A stretch of 64,000 bases of DNA, from the NCBI GenBank assembly GCA_035355675.1, contig DAOQRN010000001.1:62001-126000 (forward strand). Reading direction: 5' to 3'. This document shows positions 53,798 through 63,002 of this stretch, piece by piece (position 1 is the first letter of the stretch; the number at the start of each line of letters is the position of its first letter). The DNA comes from JAAZKV01 sp035355675. Its GTDB lineage: Archaea; Iainarchaeota; Iainarchaeia; Iainarchaeales; JAAZKV01. The position numbers and the translations under genes were made by a program. A model generated the notes under the pieces. It did no database searches. It was not told where the DNA came from and saw only the letters and a program-made list of their open reading frames with translations.

Positions 53798-54406
53798 TTA
53801 TGATTGATATTCAAATTTTCTTTTTAATTTTGTTTTTTTCTCTTTTTTTAATAGTAATTTTTTCCAATCAAACAAAAAAAACACTAAAATTGATACTAAT
53901 CCAATTATTTCAATCATAAGGGTCCATAGTGTTGCGCTTCCTGCAAGAGTCGTTTCAAGTGAAGTGAATATTTTTTCTGAAGTGAATACTAAAAATAAGT
54001 AACTTATTGTTCGTCCTACAAAAAATCCTGCTATTATTTCTTTAAGTCTTATTTTTGTGGTTCCTACAGCAATGAATAATGAATTTGATGGAAATGGACC
54101 TAGTGAGAATAATGTGCTGAAAATAAATTTTTTCCAACTTCCTTTTTTTAATTTATTTCGAATTAGTTCCATTTCTTCTTTTTTTTCTTCACTTGCAAAT
54201 TTGTTAAATACTTTTCTTGATAAAATTGCAAGCACATACCTACCACAAGTTGATGCGCTCACCCCAATAATAATCAGTAAAATTAAATTTTGTGGACGAG
54301 TAATGTAAAAGTATGCAAGTACAATCCAATTAGGGGGGGCAAAGGCAGGAATTACATTTAACCCAAATATTATTAGCCATTCAATAATTAGTTGAATTAA
54401 ATCCAT
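53798..54406 (-). CDS. VTT/DedA-like membrane protein
   Basis: 202 residues with about five hydrophobic segments. The central RKVFNKFASEEKKEEM linker and GPFPSNSLFIAVGTTKIRL then GFFVGRTISYLFL resemble SNARE-associated (VTT/DedA) proteins, which move lipids between membrane leaflets in well-studied members. It begins 35 bases after the IPP isomerase stop. Lipid transport would suit this neighbourhood but is inferred. Confidence 0.7.
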   Translation of the reverse strand: MDLIQLIIEWLIIFGLNVIPAFAPPNWIVLAYFYITRPQNLILLIIIGVSASTCGRYVLAILSRKVFNKFASEEKKEEMELIRNKLKKGSWKKFIFSTLFSLGPFPSNSLFIAVGTTKIRLKEIIAGFFVGRTISYLFLVFTSEKIFTSLETTLAGSATLWTLMIEIIGLVSILVFFLFDWKKLLLKKEKKTKLKRKFEYQS

Positions 54407-54441
54407 AAAAATCAAAAACCAAAAAAACTAAGTGTTGTCTC

Positions 54442-55488
54442 TTACTGCTTTAACCAATCTTTTAATTTTCCAAGAACTACATATTCTTGTTTTTGTAATT
54501 CTAAAATGTTTTTGCACCCTAAAAGGAAAGAAGTTATTTGCATTTCTTTTTTGAAATTTTCTAAATAATTAATTACTTCTTTAGCACCATTTTTGGTTTG
54601 TGCTTTTAAAATCGGTAAAGCATTTCCAACCATGTCGGCTCCAAGAATTATTGCTTTTGTTGCTTCTACCCCATTTCTTATTCCCCCACTTGCAACTATT
54701 TTTTTCCTCACACCATTTAGCGCATTTTTTGTTTCAATTATTGATACTGCGGTAGGTATTCCAATATCACGAAATTCTGTTCCAAAACTTTTTTTGTGTC
54801 TTAGTGAATCAACTCTTGTCCAACTTGTTCCTCCAGCCCCTTGTGTATCAATTGCTGAAATTTTTGTTTCACGTAAAAGCATTGCTGTTTCATAACTTAC
54901 CCCATGACCCACTTCTTTTACATAGACTGGCACACTTAATGTGTCTGCGTATTCTGTTATTTTTTCAACTACTCCTCTAAAATCTAAATCTCCTTCTGGT
55001 TGCATTGCTTCTTGTGCAGCATTAATATGAATTGCTAGAGCATTTGCTTCAATCGCGCTTAATGCAGCATCCACTTCTTTTGGAGAGTATTGTTTTAATT
55101 GCGCCGCGCCTAGGTTTCCTGCAATAAAAATATCAGGAGCAACATCCCTTACAAAATATGTTTCTGTGAGCGAGGGTTGTTCAAGCATTGCTCGCATACT
55201 CCCAAGCCCCATTCCAATTTCAAGTTCTTGACACGCAGCAGCAATTTCAATATTTACTTTTTTTGATACTTGTGCTCCGCCAGTAATTGCAGAAATTAGA
55301 AAAGGGAAAGAAAAATTTTTTCCTAAAAATTCTGTTGATAAGTCAATTTCATTAAAATTTATTTCTGGAAGGGCTAAATAATTTAATTCTATAAATTCAA
55401 GCAAAGTAGTTTTTTCTTTAAATAAAACATCTTTTTTTGCGCAAAGATCTAAGTGTTCTTTTTTTCTTTTTTCTATTTGTGAAATCAT
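54442..55488 (-). CDS. fni: Type 2 isopentenyl-diphosphate isomerase
   Basis: 348 residues from the ATG at 55488. This FMN- and NADPH-dependent enzyme interconverts IPP and DMAPP. TIM-barrel marks: IEKRKKEHLDLC at the N-terminus, FPFLISAITGGA, GLGSMRAMLEQPS, GNLGAAQL, INAAQEAMQPEGD (conserved Gln/Glu pair), QGAGGTSWTRVD and ASGGIRNGVEATKAI. It supplies the allylic starter for the GGPP synthase two genes upstream. Confidence 0.96.
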   Translation of the reverse strand: MISQIEKRKKEHLDLCAKKDVLFKEKTTLLEFIELNYLALPEINFNEIDLSTEFLGKNFSFPFLISAITGGAQVSKKVNIEIAAACQELEIGMGLGSMRAMLEQPSLTETYFVRDVAPDIFIAGNLGAAQLKQYSPKEVDAALSAIEANALAIHINAAQEAMQPEGDLDFRGVVEKITEYADTLSVPVYVKEVGHGVSYETAMLLRETKISAIDTQGAGGTSWTRVDSLRHKKSFGTEFRDIGIPTAVSIIETKNALNGVRKKIVASGGIRNGVEATKAIILGADMVGNALPILKAQTKNGAKEVINYLENFKKEMQITSFLLGCKNILELQKQEYVVLGKLKDWLKQ

Positions 55489-55515
55489 ACCATCAACCAA
55501 AATTAATCATTATTT

Positions 55516-56316
55516 TTATATTCTTTTTCTTTCTTTTCCAACAATTTTTTTAAATGATTCATATTTTTCCCCAATTTCATTTTCAATCATTCTTCCAACA
55601 AGATCACTCATTGCAAAAAATGTAAAATAATTATTAAATGGAACTAACCTTGAAAATCTTTTTGGATCAAGATCTGGTTTTAGTGCTATTTGTGCTTTTT
55701 GTACTTCTTCAACTAATGAAGAATTTAGTGGGTTATTAATTATTTTTCCTAGTTGTTCTGAATCAACATATTTTAATGAATTTTCAAAAGTGCTCGCAAA
55801 CATTTTTATTGCGGATTTGTTTCCACTGAATAATTTTATTAATTTGGGTTTATTTTTTTTAATAAATTCACTAAACTCAATTATTGTTTCTTTTGTAGCA
55901 AGCCCTCTTGCATTTGCAAGAATTGTTGCGGCTTTCCTTAACCTAAATAAATAAAGTATTTTTGATAATTTTTCTCCTCTAAAACCTAAATCTAGGAGTG
56001 CTTTTTTTCGAACATTCATTAATCGTTCATTTTTTTGTAAGAATCCTTTTCCTCTTAATTGTCGCACCATCCCATTAGGCGCACTCCTTAAAATAAATTC
56101 TTCTGCTTGTCTTTTTCTTAAATTTTCTATTTCTTTATCCAAAGCTTGTTCTTTTTTTATTTTCCTTACTTTTTGCAAAAGAGTTAAATTAATTTTTTCT
56201 CTTACCTCTCTTCCTTGTTTGTTTCTTGTAATATTTAAAATATATTTATCAGAAGATGGATTTCTTGGTCTTAACCTTATATTAGGATTTATTTTAGGTT
56301 TTTTGTATATTCCCAT
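55516..56316 (-). CDS. Basic helical protein of unknown function in the isoprenoid block
   Basis: 266 residues from the ATG at 56316, preceded by GTGATTTA. Lys/Arg-rich throughout, with an N-terminal stretch of RLRPRNPSSDK and long predicted helices; a coiled portion near 45-85 (KKEQALDKEIENLRKRQ). No membrane helix, no cysteine cluster, no motif I recognise. It sits 27 bases before fni and starts 13 bases after the GGPP synthase stop, so it is almost certainly in the same transcript. Confidence 0.65.
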   Translation of the reverse strand: MGIYKKPKINPNIRLRPRNPSSDKYILNITRNKQGREVREKINLTLLQKVRKIKKEQALDKEIENLRKRQAEEFILRSAPNGMVRQLRGKGFLQKNERLMNVRKKALLDLGFRGEKLSKILYLFRLRKAATILANARGLATKETIIEFSEFIKKNKPKLIKLFSGNKSAIKMFASTFENSLKYVDSEQLGKIINNPLNSSLVEEVQKAQIALKPDLDPKRFSRLVPFNNYFTFFAMSDLVGRMIENEIGEKYESFKKIVGKERKRI

Positions 56317-56329
56317 TAAATCACTTATT

Positions 56330-57424
56330 TTATATTTTTCTTTCAACTAAATATTCAGCGAATTTTTGTAGCATTATTTTTGCATTTGATTTAGGTAATT
56401 GTTTGTCAAGTTTTTTCCAAGCACTCTCAACTAATTTTTCAGCTTTGTTTTTTGAATATTTTATCCCATCATATTTGTTTATTATATTTAGTGCTTCTTC
56501 AATTACTTTTTCTTCAGTAGTGTGGGAATCAAGTATTTCTATTAGTCTTTTTTTGTCAACTTCATTTGCTACTTGTAAAGTTCTTATTACTATTAGTGTT
56601 CTTTTTCCTTCGTGTATGTCTCCACCAATACTTCCTTTTTTTTCTTTAAAATTTGTTTCTGTTAATTCTAATATATCATCTTGGATTTGAAATGCTACTC
56701 CAATTATTTGCCCAAATTCTGCAAGAGAGTCTTGTTGTTTTTTATTTGCTCCACCAATTATTGCTCCTAGTTCGCAAGCAAATCTTGTGAGTACCCCAGT
56801 TTTACATAAACACATGTTTAAGTAGTGTTTTTCATTTGGAGTATACCCTCCTCTGTGCCATGCTATGTCCCATGCTTGTCCACAAGAAACTCTTAGCATT
56901 TCTGTTAAATAAAGATCAACTATTGCTGCTTTCTTTTTTTCACTTAATTTAAATTCATTCGTTACAATCTTACTCATAGGCCAATAATACATTATTGTTC
57001 CTGTGTTAATCGCGGTATCTACTCCGTAAATTTTGTGAGTGCATGCTTTTCCTCTTCTAGCATTTGAGTCATCTTCTACATCATCACACATTAGTGTTCC
57101 GTTGTGAATTATTTCAACAATTGGTGCTAGTTTTTGTGCACTTTCATAACTTCCCCCAACAGCTTCTGCGGCAAGACAAGTTAATACTGGCCTAAATCTT
57201 TTTCCACCCCTATCAAGTAAATCCCAAATTGGTTCATTCACTCCTTTTGTATAAGCATCTAAATCTAGTTCAAAAACAGTTTTTCCTAAAATTGATTCTA
57301 TCCATTTCTTGTTGGCACTTCGAGGGATAAAATTTTCTATTTCTTTTTCTATTAGTGGAACTTTTGTTTTTAAATATTCTTTAATTTCCATTTTTGTTTC
57401 TTCAACACTTACTTTTTTTGCCAA
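56330..57424 (-). CDS. Geranylgeranyl diphosphate synthase-type prenyltransferase
   Basis: 364 residues from a TTG at 57424 with GAGGTGG 8 bases upstream; the ATG at 57439 lies inside that Shine-Dalgarno, so the TTG is preferred. It lengthens DMAPP with IPP, in archaea to GGPP for ether lipids. First aspartate motif MCDDVEDDSNARRGK (near 113) and second QIQDDILEL (near 251). Product length cannot be fixed from the sequence; GGPP is expected from context. Confidence 0.93.
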   Translation of the reverse strand: MAKKVSVEETKMEIKEYLKTKVPLIEKEIENFIPRSANKKWIESILGKTVFELDLDAYTKGVNEPIWDLLDRGGKRFRPVLTCLAAEAVGGSYESAQKLAPIVEIIHNGTLMCDDVEDDSNARRGKACTHKIYGVDTAINTGTIMYYWPMSKIVTNEFKLSEKKKAAIVDLYLTEMLRVSCGQAWDIAWHRGGYTPNEKHYLNMCLCKTGVLTRFACELGAIIGGANKKQQDSLAEFGQIIGVAFQIQDDILELTETNFKEKKGSIGGDIHEGKRTLIVIRTLQVANEVDKKRLIEILDSHTTEEKVIEEALNIINKYDGIKYSKNKAEKLVESAWKKLDKQLPKSNAKIMLQKFAEYLVERKI

Positions 57425-57456
57425 AAAGAACCACCTCATTAAATAACAATATTTGA

Positions 57457-57556
57457 NNNNNNNNNNNNNNNNNNNNNNNNNNNNNNNNNNNNNNNNNNNN
57501 NNNNNNNNNNNNNNNNNNNNNNNNNNNNNNNNNNNNNNNNNNNNNNNNNNNNNNNN
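57457..57556. other. Scaffold gap (100 N) between the RecJ-like gene and GGPP synthase
   Basis: Hides the end of the DHH phosphoesterase, roughly 30-60 residues including the DHHA1 motif. Flanks do not overlap. Confidence 0.95.
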
Positions 57557-58873
57557 AGAAATTTCTTTAAAAGCAGCCCCTAAATTTATTCCTTTTCTTA
57601 AAAGTGAAGAGGTTGCTCGTCCCGATACTTTTATTGTCCCGTCAGTATTTCTTGCAAGGGATATTATTGGTTTGTCTTCTTTTATTACTGACCCATAAAG
57701 CATTCCTGCAATTATTCCTACTAGTGAATCTTGTATTTCTTTACCTGCATCAAAAAAATAAAAATTTTCCTTCTCTTCCACTCCGTGTTCTGTTACAAAT
57801 TGTATTCCTTTTGCAAGTGCTGCACGATGTTCTTGAATTAGTCCAAGTAACTCTCCATACGCTCCGTCTAAATTTCTATCCCCTAAACAGACAGCTAACC
57901 CAATTTCTGCCCTTGCGTGTCTTCCGCAAGAATTTAGAGCAGTAGCAAATTCTTTTGCATCGCGAAGAGGTGATTTTTTTTCTTCAAGTAAAAGAGTGTA
58001 CACTTCTCCAATCATTTCTTTTATTTTCCACTCAGGAAAATTGTGTTTTGATAAATGAAGAATTAGTGATGAAGAAAGTTTCTTTTTTTGGGATTCATTT
58101 AAATCTTCATAACTTAACCATTGCTCTGTTAGTGAATCTTTTAGTGGCAAACCTAATCCTTGTAAAAAAGAAACACAATTTTCTTGCTCTGCTGTTAATT
58201 CTGGAATTATTGGAGAGGAAGAAAAACATAAATATTGTGTTAAGGGTCGAGAGATTCTTCCATATAATCTTAAATCAATTTTTTTCTCAACTATTTTAGC
58301 ATTAATTGATTCTTCCAAAATTTTTGAATTAAGCCCAATTAAATGGCCCCCAAAATCTTGCATATCACCAACAGCCCCAACTATCGCAAGTCCTGACAAA
58401 TCAATATTATTTGAATTAATTTCTTTTGCAACTAAATAAGTAAGCCCGGAACCAGAAATTTCTTTACCCCCATCAATCCCAAATAACAATGGATTTACAT
58501 GATATTCAATTTGGATTATCTTATCTTCTAACAATACAGGTTGATGGTGATCAATTATGAAAATATTTTCTTTACCAAGTTCGTCCACTAAATAATCCAT
58601 TTGACCCGAACCAAAATCAACAAACACATATTTATTTCCAAGAGACTTTATTTGATCAATATTTTCTTTATATAATTGTTTTAAACAAAGAGAAGAAACT
58701 TTTTTCCCCTCCCTCTCTAAAGCTTTAATCAATATTGCACCACTACTTAATCCATCAGCATCATAATGATGAACAACTACAATTTTGTCAAGAGTTTTTA
58801 TTTTTGAAGCCATCTTTTTTATTTCTAAAAAAAAATTAATTTCATCCCTTATAGAAGAAAATTCACTATTCAT
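57557..58873 (-). CDS. DHH-family single-strand-specific exonuclease (RecJ-like, GAN type), 3' end in a scaffold gap
   Basis: 439 residues seen. Archaeal RecJ-like proteins (such as GINS-associated nuclease) degrade single strands and join the replication complex. Motif I VVHHYDADGLSSG (about 33-45), then FVDFGSGQM, the name-giving FIIDHHQPV and AIVGAVGDMQDFGG. The late SLARNTDGTIKVSGRATS leads into the DHHA1 domain, whose GGGH-type motif lies in the gap. An oligo-degrading relative cannot be excluded. Confidence 0.9.
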
Positions 58874-59048
58874 ACAAAATAAATAATTAAAAGAGCATTT
58901 AAAGGATAGTTAAGTGTGATGCCAACGCTAAGAAAACCCCTTACAAACTATTCACTCAAATTAAAACATTAAAACAAATATTTTTTAACAAAATTTATTT
59001 ATCACAATAAGGTTTAAAGTAAGGTTATACTTAATTTTATTGATAAAA

Positions 59049-60365
59049 ATGAATTCTTTAAGCAATATTTTTTCAAGTATTTTTAGTAAAAAAAGTAAAA
59101 CTAATGTTTATTCTACTACTGAATTAATTAATGAACTTGAAAAAGAACTTGCTAGTAAAAGGAAAGGACTTGAGTTTAGTAGTGCTAAAAAAATGGCAGA
59201 AATAAAATTTTTGCATTCAAAAATAATTACCTTAATTAAAGATGTTCAAAAAAAGGAACTACAAGGGAAAGAAAATGAAAGATTCAATAAAGCTGCAATG
59301 ACTGCAAAAAGTCATATTGAAATTCAATTAATGAGAATGCTAGAAAAAATTGATCCATCCACACGTGGAAATAATTTAAATGATGCACGAGCTTATACTG
59401 AAGAAACAATTGCGGTTTTAATGAAAGAAATTCTTCACTTTCGAAAAAATATTGTATATACTAGCATTTATTTAAAAGATGAAATGAAAAATTTGGGGGA
59501 AACCCTTCAGGAATTATTAAATAATTTGCAAGAACTAAAAAAAGAATTTGATGAAAATGTTAGTTATTTTGAATTTGAAAAAATTAAAGAAAAAATAAAA
59601 AATGTGGATAAAATAAACAAAGAATTAGAAAATCAAAAAAACAAAGTGGGTGCTGTTAAAGAAGAAATTAACAAAATAAAATTTGATTTAAAAAAACATG
59701 AAAACAGAATTGATGAATTTAATTCAGGAAAAGAAATTAAAAAGTTAGAAGAACTTGAAGCAGAAAAACAAAAAATACTTAATGAAAAACAATCACTAAA
59801 AATTGAATTATCTTCCCTTCTTTCAAGTATTGATAAACCTTTACAACGATTTAATCAACTTGTTGAAACTGGAAGATGGAAAATGCCTAATGAAAAAAAA
59901 GAATTACTCAATGCTTTCATTACAAACCCAATTATTGCTCTAAAAAGTGACCCTAAAGGAATAGAATTTAAAATAATTTTAACTGAAATCATTCAAGCAA
60001 TTGAAGAGGGAAAAATTGAATTAAAAGAAAAAGAGAAAGAAAAGAAACTTGCATCATTAAATGAAATAATTTCTTTTGATTTTTTTGAAAAAATATTTTG
60101 GAAACTTAACGAAATACAGGTAAATCAAATTGAAATTGATAAAAAAATTAAAGAGTGTAGTGTTTTTGAAACAAAAAACAAAATGGACACAAAATTAAAT
60201 GAAATAAATAAAAAAATAACTATATTAAATGATGAAAAAAATAATGAAGAAAGAAAAGAAAAAGAATTATTCAATAAAATAGAGCAAGAGAAATTAATAA
60301 TAACAAACTTTGCTTCAAAAATTTTAGGAAAAACAATTATACTTAAAAATGGCGAATATGAATAA
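59049..60365 (+). CDS. Long coiled-coil protein of unknown function
   Basis: 438 residues from the ATG at 59049. It is nearly all charged helix with heptad-like stretches (about 170-260 and 325-425), e.g. ELENQKNKVGAVKEEINKIK. No Walker motif, so it is not an SMC or Rad50 protein. Residues 1-70 and the DPSTRGNNLNDARAYTEE region look less coiled. It diverges from the RecJ-like gene and precedes a cation exchanger by 17 bases. Structural or septum role possible but unsupported. Confidence 0.65.
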   Translation: MNSLSNIFSSIFSKKSKTNVYSTTELINELEKELASKRKGLEFSSAKKMAEIKFLHSKIITLIKDVQKKELQGKENERFNKAAMTAKSHIEIQLMRMLEKIDPSTRGNNLNDARAYTEETIAVLMKEILHFRKNIVYTSIYLKDEMKNLGETLQELLNNLQELKKEFDENVSYFEFEKIKEKIKNVDKINKELENQKNKVGAVKEEINKIKFDLKKHENRIDEFNSGKEIKKLEELEAEKQKILNEKQSLKIELSSLLSSIDKPLQRFNQLVETGRWKMPNEKKELLNAFITNPIIALKSDPKGIEFKIILTEIIQAIEEGKIELKEKEKEKKLASLNEIISFDFFEKIFWKLNEIQVNQIEIDKKIKECSVFETKNKMDTKLNEINKKITILNDEKNNEERKEKELFNKIEQEKLIITNFASKILGKTIILKNGEYE

Positions 60366-60382
60366 TATTTGAGTGTGAAAAA

Positions 60383-61318
60383 ATGTTATCTGAAATAGTT
60401 ATTTTAATTTTTGGACTTATTTTTCTCTACTGGGGAGCAACTTTTGTTGTTGATGGAGCAACTAATTTAGCAAAAAAGTTTGGAGTATCTAAACTATTTA
60501 TTGGAATGACTCTTGTAACAATTGGAACAACCACACCTGAACTTGTAGTTAATATTTTTTCAGCACTTAATAAAACACCAACTATTGGATTAGGGAATAT
60601 TTTAGGAACTAATTTAGTAAACATTTTAGGGATTATTGGAATTACTGGTTTATTATTCACGGTTACAACAAAAAAGGATATTAATAAAGAAGCAATTTTT
60701 GCGCTTTGTGCAGTAACTTTAGTATTTATTCTTTCAATGGTTCAAATTATTGGCCCAATTAATACTATTTCAAGTTTTGAAGGATTACTAATGCTTCTTT
60801 TGTTTGTCGGGTATCTTTATTTAGTTTACAAAGAAAGCCCAAAACCAAAAACTTTCTCTATTAGATTTTTTGAGGAAAAATCCACTAAATATTTATTATT
60901 AGGGTTCTTTTTACTTATAGTTGGAGGAAATTTAACTGTTAATGGGGCAACAATGATAGCAAAAACCCTTAGTATTAGTGATTTTATTATTGGGGCAACA
61001 ATTCTTGCAATTGGAACTTCACTCCCAGAACTAAGTACAAGCATTATTGCTGCGCTAAAAAAACAACAAGAAATCAGTGTAGGAAACTTACTTGGGAGTA
61101 CAATTTACAACACAATTTTTATTTTAGGAGTGACCTCCATAATTAATCCAATTGATACAAAAGGGTATTATAAATTTTTTATTTTTAATATTCTTGCAAT
61201 AATTATTCTAATTGTTTTCCTTTATAATGGAGAAAAAAACAATATTAGTAAAACTGAAGGAGCATTAATGCTTTTAGCATATCTTATCATAATGGGATCA
61301 ATATTACTAAATTTTTGA
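60383..61318 (+). CDS. Na+/Ca2+ exchanger-type cation antiporter (CaCA family)
   Basis: 311 residues, ten membrane helices. The two inverted alpha-repeats are seen: GMTLVTIGTTTPELVVNI with GLGNILGTNLVNI, and GATILAIGTSLPELSTSI with SVGNLLGSTIYNT. This is the compact archaeal/bacterial exchanger, which removes Ca2+ with Na+ or H+. The start is supported by GTGAAAAA. It shares an operon with the coiled-coil gene. Confidence 0.92.
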   Translation: MLSEIVILIFGLIFLYWGATFVVDGATNLAKKFGVSKLFIGMTLVTIGTTTPELVVNIFSALNKTPTIGLGNILGTNLVNILGIIGITGLLFTVTTKKDINKEAIFALCAVTLVFILSMVQIIGPINTISSFEGLLMLLLFVGYLYLVYKESPKPKTFSIRFFEEKSTKYLLLGFFLLIVGGNLTVNGATMIAKTLSISDFIIGATILAIGTSLPELSTSIIAALKKQQEISVGNLLGSTIYNTIFILGVTSIINPIDTKGYYKFFIFNILAIIILIVFLYNGEKNNISKTEGALMLLAYLIIMGSILLNF

Positions 61319-61373
61319 TAAAGGGCCAAAAATCTATAAAATAAGCAATTTTTTAACCTTTTCCACAAGAGTT

Positions 61374-61976
61374 ATGTATAGAGAAGTTATGGTTTCTTAC
61401 GAAAACGAGTATAAATTAGCAAAATTCTTGCTTGAAAAATATGGAGAAATAATTAATGAGAGAGAACAACGAACTATTGGAGAAATTAAAGAACTTGCAA
61501 GTGGAAATGATTTAAGTATTCAAGCACTTGTAGAAGAATTTAAAGAAAAACCCTACTCTTTTGAAGAAAATTATGAAAATGCACTAAAAAAGGTTTTTGA
61601 ACATATTAAAAAAGAAATAACTTTTGTTGATTCGGATATTAGTTTAAATTATTGGATGAGTGGAAAAGAAATACTTGAAATAAAAATAGCTGATGATGAA
61701 GATTTAGCAGTATTTTTATGTGCATGTATGAAAGCCCTTGGTGATGATAAAGCAGAAGTAATTATTGCTGAACTTGACAACTTAAGAACACACTCTTTTG
61801 TGATAACTGAAATAAATGGAGAATTTTTGTTACTTGACCCAACTCAAGAAAATGAATTTGAAAAATACAAGGGCTCAAAAATTGAAGTAATTAAAAATTA
61901 TGAATACCAAAAACAAAAAATAAAAAGATTCCTTTATCGATTCAATTCTTCAAAATATGAACAATTTTTAGAGTGA
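61374..61976 (+). CDS. Transglutaminase-like protein lacking the usual catalytic Cys
   Basis: 200 residues. The stretch DDEDLAVFLCACMKALG (107-123), THSFVITEINGEFLLLDPT (139-157) fits a transglutaminase-like (papain-fold) core: His140 and Asp155 are present, but the position expected to be Cys in the C-x-D-x-A pattern is Asp108. Two other cysteines (116, 118) lie nearby. It may be a non-catalytic member or a false match. It is followed by the next gene through a GTGA overlap. Confidence 0.6.
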   Translation: MYREVMVSYENEYKLAKFLLEKYGEIINEREQRTIGEIKELASGNDLSIQALVEEFKEKPYSFEENYENALKKVFEHIKKEITFVDSDISLNYWMSGKEILEIKIADDEDLAVFLCACMKALGDDKAEVIIAELDNLRTHSFVITEINGEFLLLDPTQENEFEKYKGSKIEVIKNYEYQKQKIKRFLYRFNSSKYEQFLE

Positions 61977-61981
61977 AAATT

Positions 61982-62668
61982 ATGCCTTTAAAAAGAACTC
62001 TACCTAAACAAAAAAAGAAACAAAATAGGACATTAACTAGGTATGGTTATTTTTTGAGACATGCCTCAAAAACGAGAATGGGAAAAAGTTACAACCCTTA
62101 TGGAAGAAAATTCTTGAATCAATTTAAACCAGTTTTTTTAAAAGGAAGAAATAGCACTTTTTTAATTGATCTAAAAAGAAGTACTGCCACTAATCCAATC
62201 AGTATAGCAATAATGTTTAATGAAGGAAAAAAACAATCATCTCTTTTTGAAGCAAGTTTAAGATTTAGTCAAAAAACAATTTCGGTAGAGTATTTACAAG
62301 GAGGAAGTGACCTTGTAAAAATGAGAGAATTTGATTCAATTGTTAGTACTCCTACTTCAAGGTACTTAATTAGAGAAATTTGTGCACAAGGAAAAAAGTT
62401 AGGTTATTCTACAATACAAATTTCAAATCCAAAAACTCAAGCATCCTATTTTGAACCAAACTGGGCAACTAATTTAAATGGTAAAGAAAAAATGTTAATG
62501 GAAAAAATTATGTGGAATGAAGCGAGTGGAGAAGAAATAAAACAATTCCAAAAAATGAGGGACACAAAAGTAAAACAAATTAGAGAAAGAATGGAAAAAT
62601 TATATGATGTTGTGTCAACTAAAGAGGGATTTGTTTTAAAAGGAAATTATTATGTTAAAAATCTTTAA
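61982..62668 (+). CDS. Basic protein of unknown function
   Basis: 228 residues from the ATG at 61982; GAGTGA, which includes the upstream stop, acts as its Shine-Dalgarno. A very basic N-terminus (KRTLPKQKKKQNR) leads into a beta-rich region and a helix with YLIREICAQGKKLGYSTIQIS, vaguely like the acetyl-CoA-binding region of GNAT proteins, but without a clear motif A. The end is helical. I make no functional call. Confidence 0.6.
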   Translation: MPLKRTLPKQKKKQNRTLTRYGYFLRHASKTRMGKSYNPYGRKFLNQFKPVFLKGRNSTFLIDLKRSTATNPISIAIMFNEGKKQSSLFEASLRFSQKTISVEYLQGGSDLVKMREFDSIVSTPTSRYLIREICAQGKKLGYSTIQISNPKTQASYFEPNWATNLNGKEKMLMEKIMWNEASGEEIKQFQKMRDTKVKQIRERMEKLYDVVSTKEGFVLKGNYYVKNL

Positions 62669-62738
62669 CAAAAATCACCCCCCAAGAACATTTTTAAATT
62701 AAACTAACTAAAATTGATTAAAACGTACTGGTGATTTA

Positions 62739-62924
62739 ATGGTTGTAAAAAATAATCCAAACAAGTGTCTTTATTGCGGAGCATGCGTAGGAGTATGCCC
62801 AACACAAGCAATAACCCTAAAAGACACAAGAATAGAAATAGATGAAAATAAATGTATTTCTTGCGGAGCATGTGTAAAAATTTGTCCTGTTGGCGCAATG
62901 AAAATTGAAGGAAAAAAACAATAA
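62739..62924 (+). CDS. 2[4Fe-4S] ferredoxin
   Basis: 61 residues, two cluster motifs CLYCGACVGVCP and CISCGACVKICP. It carries electrons at low potential. GGTGATTTA precedes the ATG. It is directly upstream of a geranylgeranyl reductase, and ferredoxin is the known donor for that enzyme in Methanosarcina, so it may be its dedicated partner; it could equally take electrons from pyruvate:ferredoxin oxidoreductase. Confidence 0.95.
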   Translation: MVVKNNPNKCLYCGACVGVCPTQAITLKDTRIEIDENKCISCGACVKICPVGAMKIEGKKQ

Positions 62925-63002
62925 AATAAAAAATTAAAAAATATGAAAAACTTAAAAAAATAAAACAGAAAATAAAAACAATTATTATTAATGGTGATAA
63001 AA

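Noticed and set aside
53701..53919. 72-codon plus-strand frame between the GltA-like and VTT genes
   Set aside because: Its second half is antisense to the VTT gene, and no Shine-Dalgarno or correctly placed TATA box supports it.
56330..58873. A fusion of a DHH nuclease with a prenyl diphosphate synthase
   Set aside because: The junction is a scaffold gap; the GGPP synthase has its own Shine-Dalgarno and start after the gap.
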